Position numbers and translations under genes: made by a program. Below the pieces are notes generated by a model. The model saw nothing but the letters and a program-made list of their open reading frames with translations, was not told where the DNA came from and made no database searches. Shown here piece by piece: positions 22,698 to 31,260 of a stretch of 31,260 bases of DNA (position 1 is the first letter of the stretch; every line of letters starts with the position of its first letter). Source of the stretch: Bacillota bacterium (GTDB taxonomy: Bacteria; Bacillota; Clostridia; Acetivibrionales; DSM-1351); NCBI GenBank assembly GCA_023397905.1, contig JAEWSZ010000085.1:1-31260 (forward strand), written 5' to 3'.

Positions 22698-24386
22698 TTA
22701 TGATAAAACCCTTTGCAGGTACACTCTCGTTTCGTAGGAGCGCAGCATTTCTTCCCGGCCGGCTTCGCAATAGTTGGTGATGAGCAGCTCTTTGCCTGCC
22801 GAGAACTCAACCGGCATGGAAAAGCCCACTTCCTCCCGGCTGAAATTGCAGATCACCAGAAGCATCTGGTCTTCCAGCCTGCGGGTGTAGACATAAAGCT
22901 TTCCGTCATCAGGCAGAAGCAGCTCATAGCTGCCATAGACTATAATTTCGTACAGCTTGCGCAATTGTATAAGCTTTTGATAATAATGATAGACAGAATT
23001 TTTATCCTTCAGCTGTTCCTCAGCGTTGATCTCCCTGTAATTGGGATTTACTTTTATCCAGGGAATACCTGAGGTAAAGCCCGCATTTTCTCCGTAATCC
23101 CACTGCATGGGCGTTCTGCCGTTATCACGGCTGTTCCTGTGTATATATTTCATCATTAACTGGGGCGCAAGGCCTTGTTTGCCCACCATCTCCTCATATG
23201 CGTTCAGTGTCTGGATATCGCGGTAGTCTTCCAGATTTTCAAAGGCCACGTTGGTCATTCCCAATTCCTCGCCCTGATAGATATAGGGCGTACCCTGCAT
23301 CATGTGCAGGCAGGTCGCCAGCATTTTTGCGGATTTTTCCCTGTAAAAGGGCGTTGAATCGTCCCCGAAACGGGAAACTATGCGGGGCTGGTCGTGGTTA
23401 TTCCAGTACAGGCTGTTCCAGCCGCAGTTGTAAAGTGCTGTTTGCCATTTTGAGAGGACCTCTTTCAACCGTGGCAATTCCACCCGGCTGTCGCTCCATT
23501 TTCCGTATTTGCCATGATCCAGATACATGTGTTCAAACTGGAACACCATATTGAGTTCATTTCGACTCCCGCCGGTATATTTCCTCGCGTCCTCCACGGT
23601 TGCCGACGGTGTTTCCCCCACCGTCATGATATCATAGCGTGAAAGCACCTCACGATGCATTTCCTGTAAATATTCGTGTACCCGCGGGCCGTTCATTACA
23701 AGCCTTTCAAGCCCCGCGTAAAGTTTTCCGTCCTTATCATCATCCGGCAGGCCCTCTGTCTTTGAGATCATGTTGATGACATCCATGCGGAAGCCGTCAA
23801 TGCCCCTGTCCAGCCACCACTTCATCAGTTTATACACTTCATTCCTTACAGTTGGGTTTTCCCAGTTGAGATCCGGCTGCTTCGTCGAAAAACAATGCAG
23901 GTAATACATATCCGTTGTTTTGTCATACTGCCATGCGGAACCGCTGAACCGGCTGCCCCAGTTGTTGGGTTCCTTTCCGCCCTTTCCCTCCCTCCAGATG
24001 TAATAGTCCCTGTAAGGGTTGTCTTTGGACTTTCTGCTTTCCGCAAACCAGGGGTGTTCATCGGAGGTATGGTTTACCACCAGGTCCATAACGATTTTCA
24101 GACCCAGCTTGTGCGCCTCTGCCAGCAGCTCGTCAAAATCCTCCAGTGTGCCGAATTCCTCCATGATATTATGGTAATCACTGATGTCATAGCCATTATC
24201 ATCGTTGGGCGATTTATAAACCGGGCAGAGCCAGATCACATCCACTCCTAAATTTCTGATATAGCCAAGCCTCCGCAGGATTCCCCGCAAGTCTCCTATG
24301 CCGTCTCCGTTGCTATCCTGGAAGCTCCTGGGATAAATCTGATAAACCACGGCTTCCTTCCACCATGTTTTTTGAGTCCTGTCCAT
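22698..24386 (-). CDS. GH13 alpha-glucosidase (oligo-1,6-glucosidase type)
   Basis: The 562-residue protein has all four conserved GH13 regions: DLVVNH (101-106), GFRMDVINMI with nucleophile D202, VGETPS with acid/base E258, and NNHDQPR with D332. The valine after the nucleophile (V203), together with the QPDLNWENP loop, is typical of oligo-1,6-glucosidases acting on isomaltose-like alpha-1,6 links. Length is normal for the group and no signal peptide is seen, so it is cytoplasmic. It lies 47 bases after the MalG-type permease gene, so the transporter likely brings in alpha-glucosides. Sucrase or general alpha-glucosidase activity cannot be excluded. Confidence 0.93.
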   Translation of the reverse strand: MDRTQKTWWKEAVVYQIYPRSFQDSNGDGIGDLRGILRRLGYIRNLGVDVIWLCPVYKSPNDDNGYDISDYHNIMEEFGTLEDFDELLAEAHKLGLKIVMDLVVNHTSDEHPWFAESRKSKDNPYRDYYIWREGKGGKEPNNWGSRFSGSAWQYDKTTDMYYLHCFSTKQPDLNWENPTVRNEVYKLMKWWLDRGIDGFRMDVINMISKTEGLPDDDKDGKLYAGLERLVMNGPRVHEYLQEMHREVLSRYDIMTVGETPSATVEDARKYTGGSRNELNMVFQFEHMYLDHGKYGKWSDSRVELPRLKEVLSKWQTALYNCGWNSLYWNNHDQPRIVSRFGDDSTPFYREKSAKMLATCLHMMQGTPYIYQGEELGMTNVAFENLEDYRDIQTLNAYEEMVGKQGLAPQLMMKYIHRNSRDNGRTPMQWDYGENAGFTSGIPWIKVNPNYREINAEEQLKDKNSVYHYYQKLIQLRKLYEIIVYGSYELLLPDDGKLYVYTRRLEDQMLLVICNFSREEVGFSMPVEFSAGKELLITNYCEAGREEMLRSYETRVYLQRVLS

Positions 24387-24433
24387 CCTTCCATCTTCCT
24401 TTCCACGACAGTTTCAAATCCGCAGGATAATCG

Positions 24434-25264
24434 TCATCCCTTTACGGAACCTGCGGTAACGCCTTTGATGATGTATTTCTGCATAAACAGAAAAAATATG
24501 ATACAGGGCACCACACCCATAATAACGGCCGCTATGGCCACATTCCATTCGGAATTGTACTCCCCGTAGAGGTTGTATTGTGTCAGAGGTATTGTCCTGA
24601 TATTCCTGTTCAAAAAAATGACCAGCATTGGCAAAAGAAAATCATTCCATACCCAGAGCACATCCAGTATGGCTATTGTGCTTGTTACGGGCGTCAGGAG
24701 CGGTATTACCACGCTGAAGAATTTTCTGAAGGGTGAGCAGCCGTCAATTTCTGCAGCTTCCTCTATCTCCACCGGAACTCCCTTGATAAATCCATGATAC
24801 AGGAACACCGCCAACGGGCATCCAAGCCCCCAGTATATGACCACAAGTCCCGGAATGCTCTTGGTCAGGTGCAGGAATGCCGCCAATTTCACAATGGGTA
24901 TCATAATGGCATGGAATGGTATGATCATTCCGAATGTGAACAGCAAATAGATAAACCAGCTTTTCCTGTCTTTTGTCCTGGCCAGTTTGTACGAGGCCAT
25001 GGATGAAAAAAAGATAATCCCGGCCACACTGAAAATGGTCACTGCAAACGAATTAAAAAACGATCTTACATAGTTCATTGCTTCATAGGCTTTAACGTAA
25101 TTTCCCAGATAAAACTTTTTAGGGAATGCCATATAGGACGTCATCATCTCGCCGTATTCCTTAAAGGAATTTAAAAAAGCATAGATCAGCGGGATTAGAA
25201 ATAATATTGATATTACAATAGCCAGCGCTTCCGCCAAATATGTGATGAGCTTTCTGCTCTTCAT
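24434..25264 (-). CDS. CUT1 sugar ABC transporter permease (MalG type), second system
   Basis: The 276-residue protein has six hydrophobic segments, the early LIPLIYAFLNSFK motif and the EAA loop IEEAAEIDGCSPFRK, as in MalG-type permeases. Its ATG overlaps the stop of the MalF-type gene by one base (TAATG), so translation is coupled. It forms the transport channel with that partner. As in the first system, no ATPase gene is present. Confidence 0.93.
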   Translation of the reverse strand: MKSRKLITYLAEALAIVISILFLIPLIYAFLNSFKEYGEMMTSYMAFPKKFYLGNYVKAYEAMNYVRSFFNSFAVTIFSVAGIIFFSSMASYKLARTKDRKSWFIYLLFTFGMIIPFHAIMIPIVKLAAFLHLTKSIPGLVVIYWGLGCPLAVFLYHGFIKGVPVEIEEAAEIDGCSPFRKFFSVVIPLLTPVTSTIAILDVLWVWNDFLLPMLVIFLNRNIRTIPLTQYNLYGEYNSEWNVAIAAVIMGVVPCIIFFLFMQKYIIKGVTAGSVKG

Positions 25265-26154
25265 TACATTTCCACCTCCTTGCTTTTAAATACCTTCAGC
25301 TGAAAACTGGTAAAAATCAGAACAATTACAAACAGTATTACGGCCTTTGCGGAACCATATCCCACATTGCTTTTTATAAAGGCTTCATTGTAGATATTCA
25401 GAGACACGACTTCGGTGGAACTGCCGGGTCCGCCGTTGGTCATCTGGAAAAACAGCTCAAATTGTTTAAAGGAACTGGCGATTGTCAAAAAAACACATAC
25501 TACGATAGACGGCATAATCAAAGGCAGGGTAATATATCGTATCTTCTTCCAGCCTGAGGCCCCGTCAATATCCGCGGATTCCATCAGTGATGAATCAATG
25601 GTTTGCAGGCCGGTAATATAGACTACCATATAATAGCCCACACACTGCCACAGCAGCGCCACCGCTATTGCTACTATCGCGGTCCTTCCGCTTGCAAACC
25701 AGCTAATATCCAGGACATCCAGCCCAATGCTTTTTACAAATTCCGGATAAATCTTTGTATACATAAACTGCCACAAAAAGGCCACGATAATCAGGCTTAT
25801 TGCATTGGGCATGAAAATAATGCTGCGGTAAATGTTTCTGTATCTCAACCTCATATCAAGCAGCATGGCAAAACCCAAAGCAACCACATTGACAAGAGCC
25901 ACATTGATAACGGCAAATTTCATTGTGTTTCCCAGCACCTGTATAAATCGCTGATCATCGGTAAATGCCTTTATATAATTTTTAAAACCCACGAAATGAA
26001 AAGTTGAGGCTATGCCGTCCCAATTAGTAAATGAATATATCACCGAACCCAGCATGGGAATGATAAAAATTATTACATACAGCAGCAATGCCGGCAGAAC
26101 GAAGGAAAAGAATGTGAGATTTTCCTTGAATAATTTCTGTTTTGAAAGCTTCAA
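25264..26154 (-). CDS. CUT1 sugar ABC transporter permease (MalF type), second system
   Basis: The protein has six hydrophobic segments, an FVGFKNYIKAF stretch typical of MalF-like permeases and the EAA-type loop LMESADIDGASGWKK, in which the usual EAA is ESA. Two starts are possible. The GTG at 26166 has no ribosome binding site; the TTG at 26154 has GAGGTG nine bases upstream and is preferred, giving 296 residues. It is coupled to the MalG-type gene downstream. A hairpin lies between it and the binding-protein gene. Confidence 0.9.
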   Translation of the reverse strand: MKLSKQKLFKENLTFFSFVLPALLLYVIIFIIPMLGSVIYSFTNWDGIASTFHFVGFKNYIKAFTDDQRFIQVLGNTMKFAVINVALVNVVALGFAMLLDMRLRYRNIYRSIIFMPNAISLIIVAFLWQFMYTKIYPEFVKSIGLDVLDISWFASGRTAIVAIAVALLWQCVGYYMVVYITGLQTIDSSLMESADIDGASGWKKIRYITLPLIMPSIVVCVFLTIASSFKQFELFFQMTNGGPGSSTEVVSLNIYNEAFIKSNVGYGSAKAVILFVIVLIFTSFQLKVFKSKEVEM

Positions 26155-26179
26155 ATTTATATTCACCTCGATATTATGT

Positions 26180-26217
26180 CCGCATGAAGATCAGCCGGAA
26201 TGCCGACCTTCATGCGG
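26180..26217 (-). other. 13-bp hairpin between binding-protein and permease genes
   Basis: Arms 26180-26192 and 26205-26217 pair over 13 bases with one G-U pair on the minus-strand RNA (CCGCATGAAG with CTTCATGCGG plus three more pairs) around a 12-base loop. It lies about 67 bases beyond the binding-protein stop and just before the permease ribosome binding site. No T-tract follows, so an mRNA-stabilising or attenuating element is likelier than a full terminator. Confidence 0.75.
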
Positions 26218-26284
26218 GTATTTATTCAACTGACGTCAATCGCTGCCGGCTACAAGTCAACAGTAATCGACTCTATAACTGTTT

Positions 26285-27592
26285 TTATTTATTAATGTAA
26301 TCCTGCCACATTTTGTCTATAAATTTGTAGAAATCCTCTTTGGACGTCTGTTTTGCAAAATAGGACTGCAGAACCGTGGCCATATCCAGATTGTAACCGT
26401 CCGGCCATTCCACGAAGCCCCATCTGTATACCTTGTTGCATTCGAAATACTTCAGAAGGTCCTCGGCCGAAGCTCCCAGACTGCTTGGGGCAGTCGCTCC
26501 GTTAACTGTGGAAATCAGCTTGCACTTGTCTCTGAACATGTCTGTGGCTTCGGTAGTGGTAAGCCATTTCATAAACTTTTTGGATTCATCCGCATGGGTA
26601 GATTTTGCATACAGACAGAAGATAAGATCCACATCACCCATCATTCTTGCCTCGTCGGGATTCTCGCTGAGCGGCAGCGCAAACATGCCGGTCTCTATAT
26701 TGGGATCTATCTTTGTAACATTTGCAAGAGACCACAATCCCTGTACCATCATACCCACCTTGCCCTGGGCAAAAAGTGTGCACTGGTTGTTATAATCGCT
26801 GTCCAGAGGTTTTTCATTTGAATTTGCGGCAATCATGTCGAAGGTTTCAAAAACCTTATCCATTTTTTCATTCTTGAAGGAAGTCTTTCCCGCATTCATA
26901 TCCGTAACAAACTGGTTGATGTCCACTGTGGAAGTATGCCCTACGGAAAACATCTGGGCCAGCGTCCAGGTATCCTTGAAGGCAACTCCAAAAGGTGAGA
27001 CGCCTTTTGCTTTCAGTTTATCGCAAACCTCCTTCAGCTGGGTCACAGTCTTGGGCAGATCGGTTATTCCCGCGTCGCTGAAGACCTTCTTGTTGTAGAT
27101 AACGCCGATACCCGCAAGGTCCATGGGAAGTGCGGCAACCTTTCCGTCAACGGTACAGGATGCCTTTGCACTGTCGAGAACATTGTAGTTTTCCGCAGTG
27201 AGGTCACCTACCAGCCCGCTTTCATAATATTTCTTAAGTACGGTACCTGCTGTGATGGAAAAAATGTCAGGGGTGTCGCCAGAGGCAAACAGTACTTTTA
27301 TAGTCGCATAATATTTGTCTCCTCCGGGCCTTTCCAAAGTAATTTTTACATTAGGATTACTTTCCTGATACTTGTCGACCATTTCCTGGAATGGCTGCAT
27401 GATTTCCTGTTTTCTGAGCCATACCTTCAAATTTGTGGGCTCTCCGGTATTTCCCTGTGTGTCCTTAACCGCGGTTTGTCCTGAAGCCGATCCGGTATCC
27501 GCAGCACCCGTATTCCCAGAATCACTGCCGCAAGCAGAAAACAGGCTGACACTCATGACCAGAACCAGTGTAAAAGCCAAAAACCTTTTCAT
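26285..27592 (-). CDS. Sugar-binding lipoprotein, second ABC system
   Basis: The 435-residue protein has a lipoprotein signal peptide with lipobox LFSAC (C21), a linker rich in Ser, Gly, Asp, Thr and Ala, and a type 1 solute-binding domain starting NLKVWLRKQ. The VDKYQESNPNVKI and SGDTPDIFS stretches and the C-terminal WPDGYN are typical of CUT1 binding proteins. It should capture a sugar at the cell surface for the two permeases downstream. The ATG is supported by AAAGGAGG nine bases upstream. The paralogue at 13976 shares the signal-peptide style but little else by eye. Expression is probably set by the two-component system encoded upstream. Confidence 0.93.
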   Translation of the reverse strand: MKRFLAFTLVLVMSVSLFSACGSDSGNTGAADTGSASGQTAVKDTQGNTGEPTNLKVWLRKQEIMQPFQEMVDKYQESNPNVKITLERPGGDKYYATIKVLFASGDTPDIFSITAGTVLKKYYESGLVGDLTAENYNVLDSAKASCTVDGKVAALPMDLAGIGVIYNKKVFSDAGITDLPKTVTQLKEVCDKLKAKGVSPFGVAFKDTWTLAQMFSVGHTSTVDINQFVTDMNAGKTSFKNEKMDKVFETFDMIAANSNEKPLDSDYNNQCTLFAQGKVGMMVQGLWSLANVTKIDPNIETGMFALPLSENPDEARMMGDVDLIFCLYAKSTHADESKKFMKWLTTTEATDMFRDKCKLISTVNGATAPSSLGASAEDLLKYFECNKVYRWGFVEWPDGYNLDMATVLQSYFAKQTSKEDFYKFIDKMWQDYINK

Positions 27593-28025
27593 TCTACGTC
27601 CTCCTTTAAATAAAATTAATGCTCTCGGAAACTTCTATTGCTTCCGATGCTTATGTTTTGAAGTATGAGCTTCCCTCATACCTCTAACATTCTCAAAGTA
27701 TGGTACCCAAGCAGGCTTAAAATGTTTCTGATTGTTGAACTTATGCTGAAATTCCATATTACAATTGCTTTTCAGGATTGTTTTACGATTTGCATTTACT
27801 ACAAGTAAATTATATATTACGATGATCAGGCCGGTAAATTAACTGGATTCACATAAACATTAGAACGATATTGACATATTCGGAAAAGTAAAAATTGTTT
27901 CACTCACAAATCCGGATTATATTTTTTGCCGGAATACGATTGATGTGAAAACAATGTTTTTACGTCAACTTTAATAAAGACACAGGACGTGCCTTTGAAT
28001 TCTCTTTATATACTGTTGTCGTAAA
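27593..28025 (-). promoter_or_regulatory. 433-base leader and promoter region of the second transporter operon
   Basis: No gene is seen here. On the minus strand a TATAAT box (27809-27814) overlaps the end of a dyad, ATTTACT-ACA-AGTAAAT (27794-27810, arms of 7 bp). The hexamer 17 bases upstream, TTACCG, is weak, which fits an activator-dependent promoter. That would give a leader of about 210 bases. The leader contains a perfect 7-bp hairpin with a 5-base loop (GTATGAG / CTCATAC, 27663-27681) and a 5-bp one (CGGAA / TTCCG, 27626-27646). The stretch 27840-28025 is AT-rich with no clear terminator for the response-regulator gene. Confidence 0.5.
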
Positions 28026-29672
28026 TTATTGTTTGCCGTCCAGAGTCTCTTTGAATTCGGAAGCTGTTACCCCGAAACGTTTTTTAAAAACCTTTCCGAA
28101 ATAATTAAGATTGTTAAAACCGGTCAGCCGCATGACATCCACGATTTTTATCCTGCCGTCCCGCATGAGCTCCCTGGCTTTATTAAGCCTTATCTCTATG
28201 AGATAATCCGTCAGATTGGAATTGAACTCTTCCTTGAATATCCTGCAAAGATAGCTGCTGTTAATATAATATTTTTTTGCGAGCTTGCCCAGGCTGATAT
28301 CCTCGTAGTAGCAGCTGTCAATATAATCCTTGATACTGTATAGAAGTTTTTTGGACTTCATGCGCCTCACCATTTTAACAGAGTTCATTTGAATTGAGAG
28401 AATGTTGTGCAGGTATGACGTTATTTGAGATATGTCAAAGCCGTTCTCAAATATGAAATTGACAAAAGCATCCGTATTGGCCGGATCGATGCTGTTTGCC
28501 TTTATATCCCCGCCCATCTTCTTTACCACCTTCCATGCGCATAGAAGCATATCAGTATAGAGGATTCTCATCTGTTCGACTGTGTATTCTTCTCTCCTGC
28601 TTATTTGCTCAAGGATCTTGGCAATGGCATTTTTAAGCTGGGTATCGTCTCCGGACTCCACCGCCGCAGAAAATTCCTTTTCATGCAGTAAAAAAACCGG
28701 CAGTTCATTGTCCGCTGCCGCGCTTTTATCGCTGAAAATTCCTATACGGTTATTCCCGAAGACATTAAGGTCCATCAGTGATTTGCATGCCTCGGCGTAC
28801 GATTTGTATAAGTCTTCAAGAACGGCTTTGCTTCCGCCGATACCTGTTATGCATTGAAGTCCCATGTATACCTTCAGATTTTCAATAACCTCTTCGCATA
28901 CCGATTTTACATTTTCCGCATCCGTGCTTACATTGAAGTCTTCCAGTGTGATGACCGCGCAGAATCCTGTCATTGTCATGGTGTTTTTGAAAACGACTTT
29001 TTTATATTTCAGGAGAGTTTCCTCCAGTATGTTTATGATGCTGAAAACAAGGATGTCCACATCCATATCAAACTTCTCTTCCAGTATCCTGGGCATATTT
29101 ACTATGTTAAATACAACCGTGATAAACCTGGCATTCCCCTCTGTGTCAACCAGCTCGCTGAGCAATTCCCTGCTTGGATTTCCGAGCACATAATTGCCTG
29201 AACAAACCAGGTTGTTGAGCAGCTTGTCTCTGTTGAGCCTTTTTGCATTGTTGAGCTCAATACTGTTCCACCGTATGGTTTCCTTGTTGCTCCTTTCCGC
29301 GTCAAGCTCACCGACAGCCCTGGCAAGCGCCTCGTTTAGCTGCACATCATCAATAGGCTTCAGTATATAGTCAATGACATGTGAATATATTGCGGATTTC
29401 ATATACTCATAGTCGTCATAGCCGCTTATTACTATAAACTTCACATTATCAAACTTTTTCCTTAATTCGCGCATCAGCGCAGGTCCGTCCATCCCCGGCA
29501 TTTTCATATCTGTTATGACCAGATCGGGCTTGTGCTGAATGGCTTTGTCCATGGCTTCAAGGCCGTTGGTGGCTTCATCCACCACATCAATGCCCAGATC
29601 ACTCCAGTTGCCCTGTTCCCTTATGGCGTATCTGACAGCTCCCTCGTCGTCCACAATGATTGCTTTAATCAT
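28026..29672 (-). CDS. YesN-type response regulator with AraC DNA-binding domain
   Basis: The 548-residue protein has an N-terminal receiver domain with the acidic pair D8-D9, phosphoacceptor D55 in LVITDMKMPGMDG, and the switch lysine in YILKPID. A long central region of about 300 residues follows, and a C-terminal AraC/XylS domain with two helix-turn-helix motifs (ISLGKLAKKYYINSSYLCR; KIVDVMRLTGFNNLNYFGK). This is the YesN layout of Firmicutes that controls sugar ABC transporter operons. The frame extends to 29702, but the receiver domain starts at the ATG at 29672 and GGTGAG sits within the kinase stop region just upstream, so that start is used. Only 7 bases separate it from the kinase gene. 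The binding-protein operon downstream is the likely target. Confidence 0.92.
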   Translation of the reverse strand: MIKAIIVDDEGAVRYAIREQGNWSDLGIDVVDEATNGLEAMDKAIQHKPDLVITDMKMPGMDGPALMRELRKKFDNVKFIVISGYDDYEYMKSAIYSHVIDYILKPIDDVQLNEALARAVGELDAERSNKETIRWNSIELNNAKRLNRDKLLNNLVCSGNYVLGNPSRELLSELVDTEGNARFITVVFNIVNMPRILEEKFDMDVDILVFSIINILEETLLKYKKVVFKNTMTMTGFCAVITLEDFNVSTDAENVKSVCEEVIENLKVYMGLQCITGIGGSKAVLEDLYKSYAEACKSLMDLNVFGNNRIGIFSDKSAAADNELPVFLLHEKEFSAAVESGDDTQLKNAIAKILEQISRREEYTVEQMRILYTDMLLCAWKVVKKMGGDIKANSIDPANTDAFVNFIFENGFDISQITSYLHNILSIQMNSVKMVRRMKSKKLLYSIKDYIDSCYYEDISLGKLAKKYYINSSYLCRIFKEEFNSNLTDYLIEIRLNKARELMRDGRIKIVDVMRLTGFNNLNYFGKVFKKRFGVTASEFKETLDGKQ

Positions 29673-29679
29673 CCCAAGC

Positions 29680-31260
29680 TCACCCCAATTCGATTTTCTC
29701 AAGTTTAATAATTACTGAAGTGCCTTTATTTATTTCACTGGTGATCTCTATTCCGCAGTCCTCATTGAAGGTATATATGATCCTGGCGTTTACATTGTGC
29801 AGCCCAAGCCCCTTGCTGCTGCCCAGAAGCTCCTTGTGATGCTTTACTATGCGGTTCAGGTTTTCCAGCTCACTGCCGGTCATTCCGCAGCCGTTGTCAC
29901 TGATCCTGATGAACAGCTTCTCCTCTTCGGCCCAGCCGGCAATCTCCACCCTTCCGCCTTCAACTCTGCCCTCGATCCCGTGTACGATGGCATTTTCCAC
30001 TATGGGCTGCAGGGTCAGTTTCGGTATCGCATACGTATAAATATCCTCCGGCATATCTATATAATATTCCAGCTTATCTTCGTACCGCAGTTTCTGAATG
30101 GTAAAATAGTTGATTACATGGTTTATCTCATCCCTGATAGTGACAAGATCCCCGTCCAGCTTGATGGCATATCTGAACATGGCCCCCAGCACCTTGACGG
30201 CCGTATTTATCTCGGGGGCATTCTTGGCTATGGCCATACTGCTTATGGATTGCAGGGTATTGTATAGGAAATGGGGATTTATCTGTGATTGAAGTGCTTT
30301 TATCTGGGCATTTTTTTCTCTCAGCCTTGCCCGGTACTCCTCGTTGATAAGGAAGTTGATCCTGTTTATCATCTCATTAAAGCTGTCATACAGGCTGCCG
30401 ACCTCATCCTTCCGTTCCGAGACCGCCAGGTTTGGCAGATTGTCCCCTTTCACATTTTTCATAAACCTTGCGAGTCTCTCCACAGGCTGGGATATATTAT
30501 GTGAGACAAGGACCGACAGGATTATTCCAAGCAGTGTAAAAATAAGCATAATCAGCAGTGTCACCTGGCTTGTCTGGTGAACGGCCATGTACAGATCCGT
30601 TAAGGATATGAGCTTTACTATTGTCCATTTTGAGTATTGGGAATAGCTGTAAAGAATTAAATAATCGGTGTCGCCGATTTTTGTCTTATTGCTTCCCATC
30701 TGTTTTTTCATGTCAATGCTTTTCAGTATGGCAGGGTCCACATTTTCGCATATTTTGCCCTGGTCGCTGAAATACATGATATTTCCGGATTCATTTATTA
30801 TATACACTTTTTCAGATTCATTGACGATTGCTTTTTTATATAGACGCTCAAGGCTCTGGGCATTTATATTTATGGAGATAACCCCCAGGTTGTCGCTTCC
30901 GGAAAAGTTTCTCAAGCCATGGGAAAAGGTAAATACCTTCTTTGGCTGGTCAACCAGCAATACCGGAACATCCTTTGGATTATCCGCGGACCTTATATTG
31001 AAGCTGTAAAGGTGCACATCCTCTTTATATATGCTGCTGTCGGGCATAACCGCATTTTCATACCAGGATTCATTCTGGAGTATGGGCCTGTTCATGGTGC
31101 TTATTCCGAGGGTACTTCTCCGGATATAGTACAAGCGGTCCATGGACCTGACATAGAAAGTGGCGCTGTCAATATCCCTGCTTAAATTCATCAGATTGAA
31201 AAGCTGGTTTTCCACATAGGTAATATTCGGATTCAAAGACTCCATTTCTCCCCCGCGGCG
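29680..31260 (-). CDS. YesM-type sensor histidine kinase, 5' end outside the window
   Basis: The frame is open at the right edge, so the gene is partial. An ATG at 31245 would remove the first membrane helix expected in this family and is probably internal. Counting from it, residues 1-225 form an extracellular sensor of the dCache type. One membrane helix follows (about 228-248), then a HAMP linker (SQPVERLARFMKNVKGDN), the phosphoacceptor H325 in QINPHFLYNTLQ, and an ATPase domain with PIVENAIVHG, ISDNGCGM and GLGLHNV. These are the marks of the His_kinase (PF06580) group. It should phosphorylate the response regulator encoded just downstream in reply to an outside signal, probably a sugar. 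Confidence 0.92.
   Translation of the reverse strand, partial: RRGGEMESLNPNITYVENQLFNLMNLSRDIDSATFYVRSMDRLYYIRRSTLGISTMNRPILQNESWYENAVMPDSSIYKEDVHLYSFNIRSADNPKDVPVLLVDQPKKVFTFSHGLRNFSGSDNLGVISININAQSLERLYKKAIVNESEKVYIINESGNIMYFSDQGKICENVDPAILKSIDMKKQMGSNKTKIGDTDYLILYSYSQYSKWTIVKLISLTDLYMAVHQTSQVTLLIMLIFTLLGIILSVLVSHNISQPVERLARFMKNVKGDNLPNLAVSERKDEVGSLYDSFNEMINRINFLINEEYRARLREKNAQIKALQSQINPHFLYNTLQSISSMAIAKNAPEINTAVKVLGAMFRYAIKLDGDLVTIRDEINHVINYFTIQKLRYEDKLEYYIDMPEDIYTYAIPKLTLQPIVENAIVHGIEGRVEGGRVEIAGWAEEEKLFIRISDNGCGMTGSELENLNRIVKHHKELLGSSKGLGLHNVNARIIYTFNEDCGIEITSEINKGTSVIIKLEKIELG

Noticed and set aside
31243..31245. ATG at 31245 as the true start of the sensor kinase
   Set aside because: The GGGGGAG before it is only about 2 bases away, the frame continues to the window edge, and the protein would lack the first membrane helix of the family.
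1..31260. Mobile elements, CRISPR arrays, tRNA or rRNA genes
   Set aside because: No transposase or integrase motifs, no spaced repeat array, and no tRNA- or rRNA-like segments were seen; the only short tandem array is the 40-base one at 10145-10184.

Overview
The window looks like a carbohydrate-utilisation region of a low-to-moderate GC, Gram-positive anaerobe, most likely a plant-fibre-degrading member of the Clostridia. This rests on family signals: two CUT1 sugar ABC transporters with lipoprotein binding proteins, AGGAGG-type ribosome binding sites, a YesM/YesN-type two-component system, AraC regulators, and GH31, GH127 and GH13 enzymes. I could not run a species-level search. No RNA genes, CRISPR arrays, insertion sequences or phage genes are visible.

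Layout. Bases 2-1825 (+) hold the 3' part of a modular six-hairpin glycosidase with two duplicated C-terminal carbohydrate-binding-like modules. From 1936 onward almost everything is on the minus strand. First come a fructose-6-phosphate-aldolase-type transaldolase (1936-2634), an LUD-domain protein and a DUF429 protein (2925-4350). A GH31 enzyme (4467-6842) follows, divergent from an AraC regulator (6975-7829). Next is a ten-kilobase minus-strand operon (17366 down to 7846): GH127 glycosidase, sugar-binding lipoprotein, two permeases, aldo/keto reductase, beta-hydroxyacid dehydrogenase, DUF1537 kinase and class II aldolase. It is divergent from a second AraC regulator (17543-18430) and ends in a strong intrinsic terminator that overlaps the 3' end of the first AraC gene. 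A second minus-strand operon (27592 down to 18567) holds a binding lipoprotein, two permeases, a GH13 alpha-glucosidase, an atypical transaldolase-family protein, a 3-hydroxyacyl-CoA-dehydrogenase-family oxidoreductase and a GH31 enzyme, and also ends in an intrinsic terminator. Upstream of it lie a YesN-type response regulator and the 3' part of a YesM-type sensor kinase, which runs off the right edge.

How the genes may work together. Each operon contains a transporter without its ATPase, one or more glycosidases without visible signal peptides, at least one oxidoreductase, and a carbon-carbon lyase. The inferred scheme is import of oligosaccharides, cytoplasmic hydrolysis, oxidation of the released sugar, and cleavage to central metabolites. 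The most interesting part is the first operon's reductase / hydroxyacid dehydrogenase / DUF1537 kinase / class II aldolase set. It resembles four-carbon sugar-acid pathways but carries an FBP-aldolase-type enzyme instead of the usual final enzyme, and is tied to a GH127 glycosidase. The second operon pairs a divergent transaldolase with a hydroxyacyl-CoA-dehydrogenase-like enzyme.

At the nucleic-acid level, many of the longer intercistronic gaps contain inverted repeats. The first binding-protein gene is bracketed by hairpins on both sides, and the second has a hairpin in the equivalent place before its permease gene. A four-unit 10-base repeat array precedes the kinase gene.
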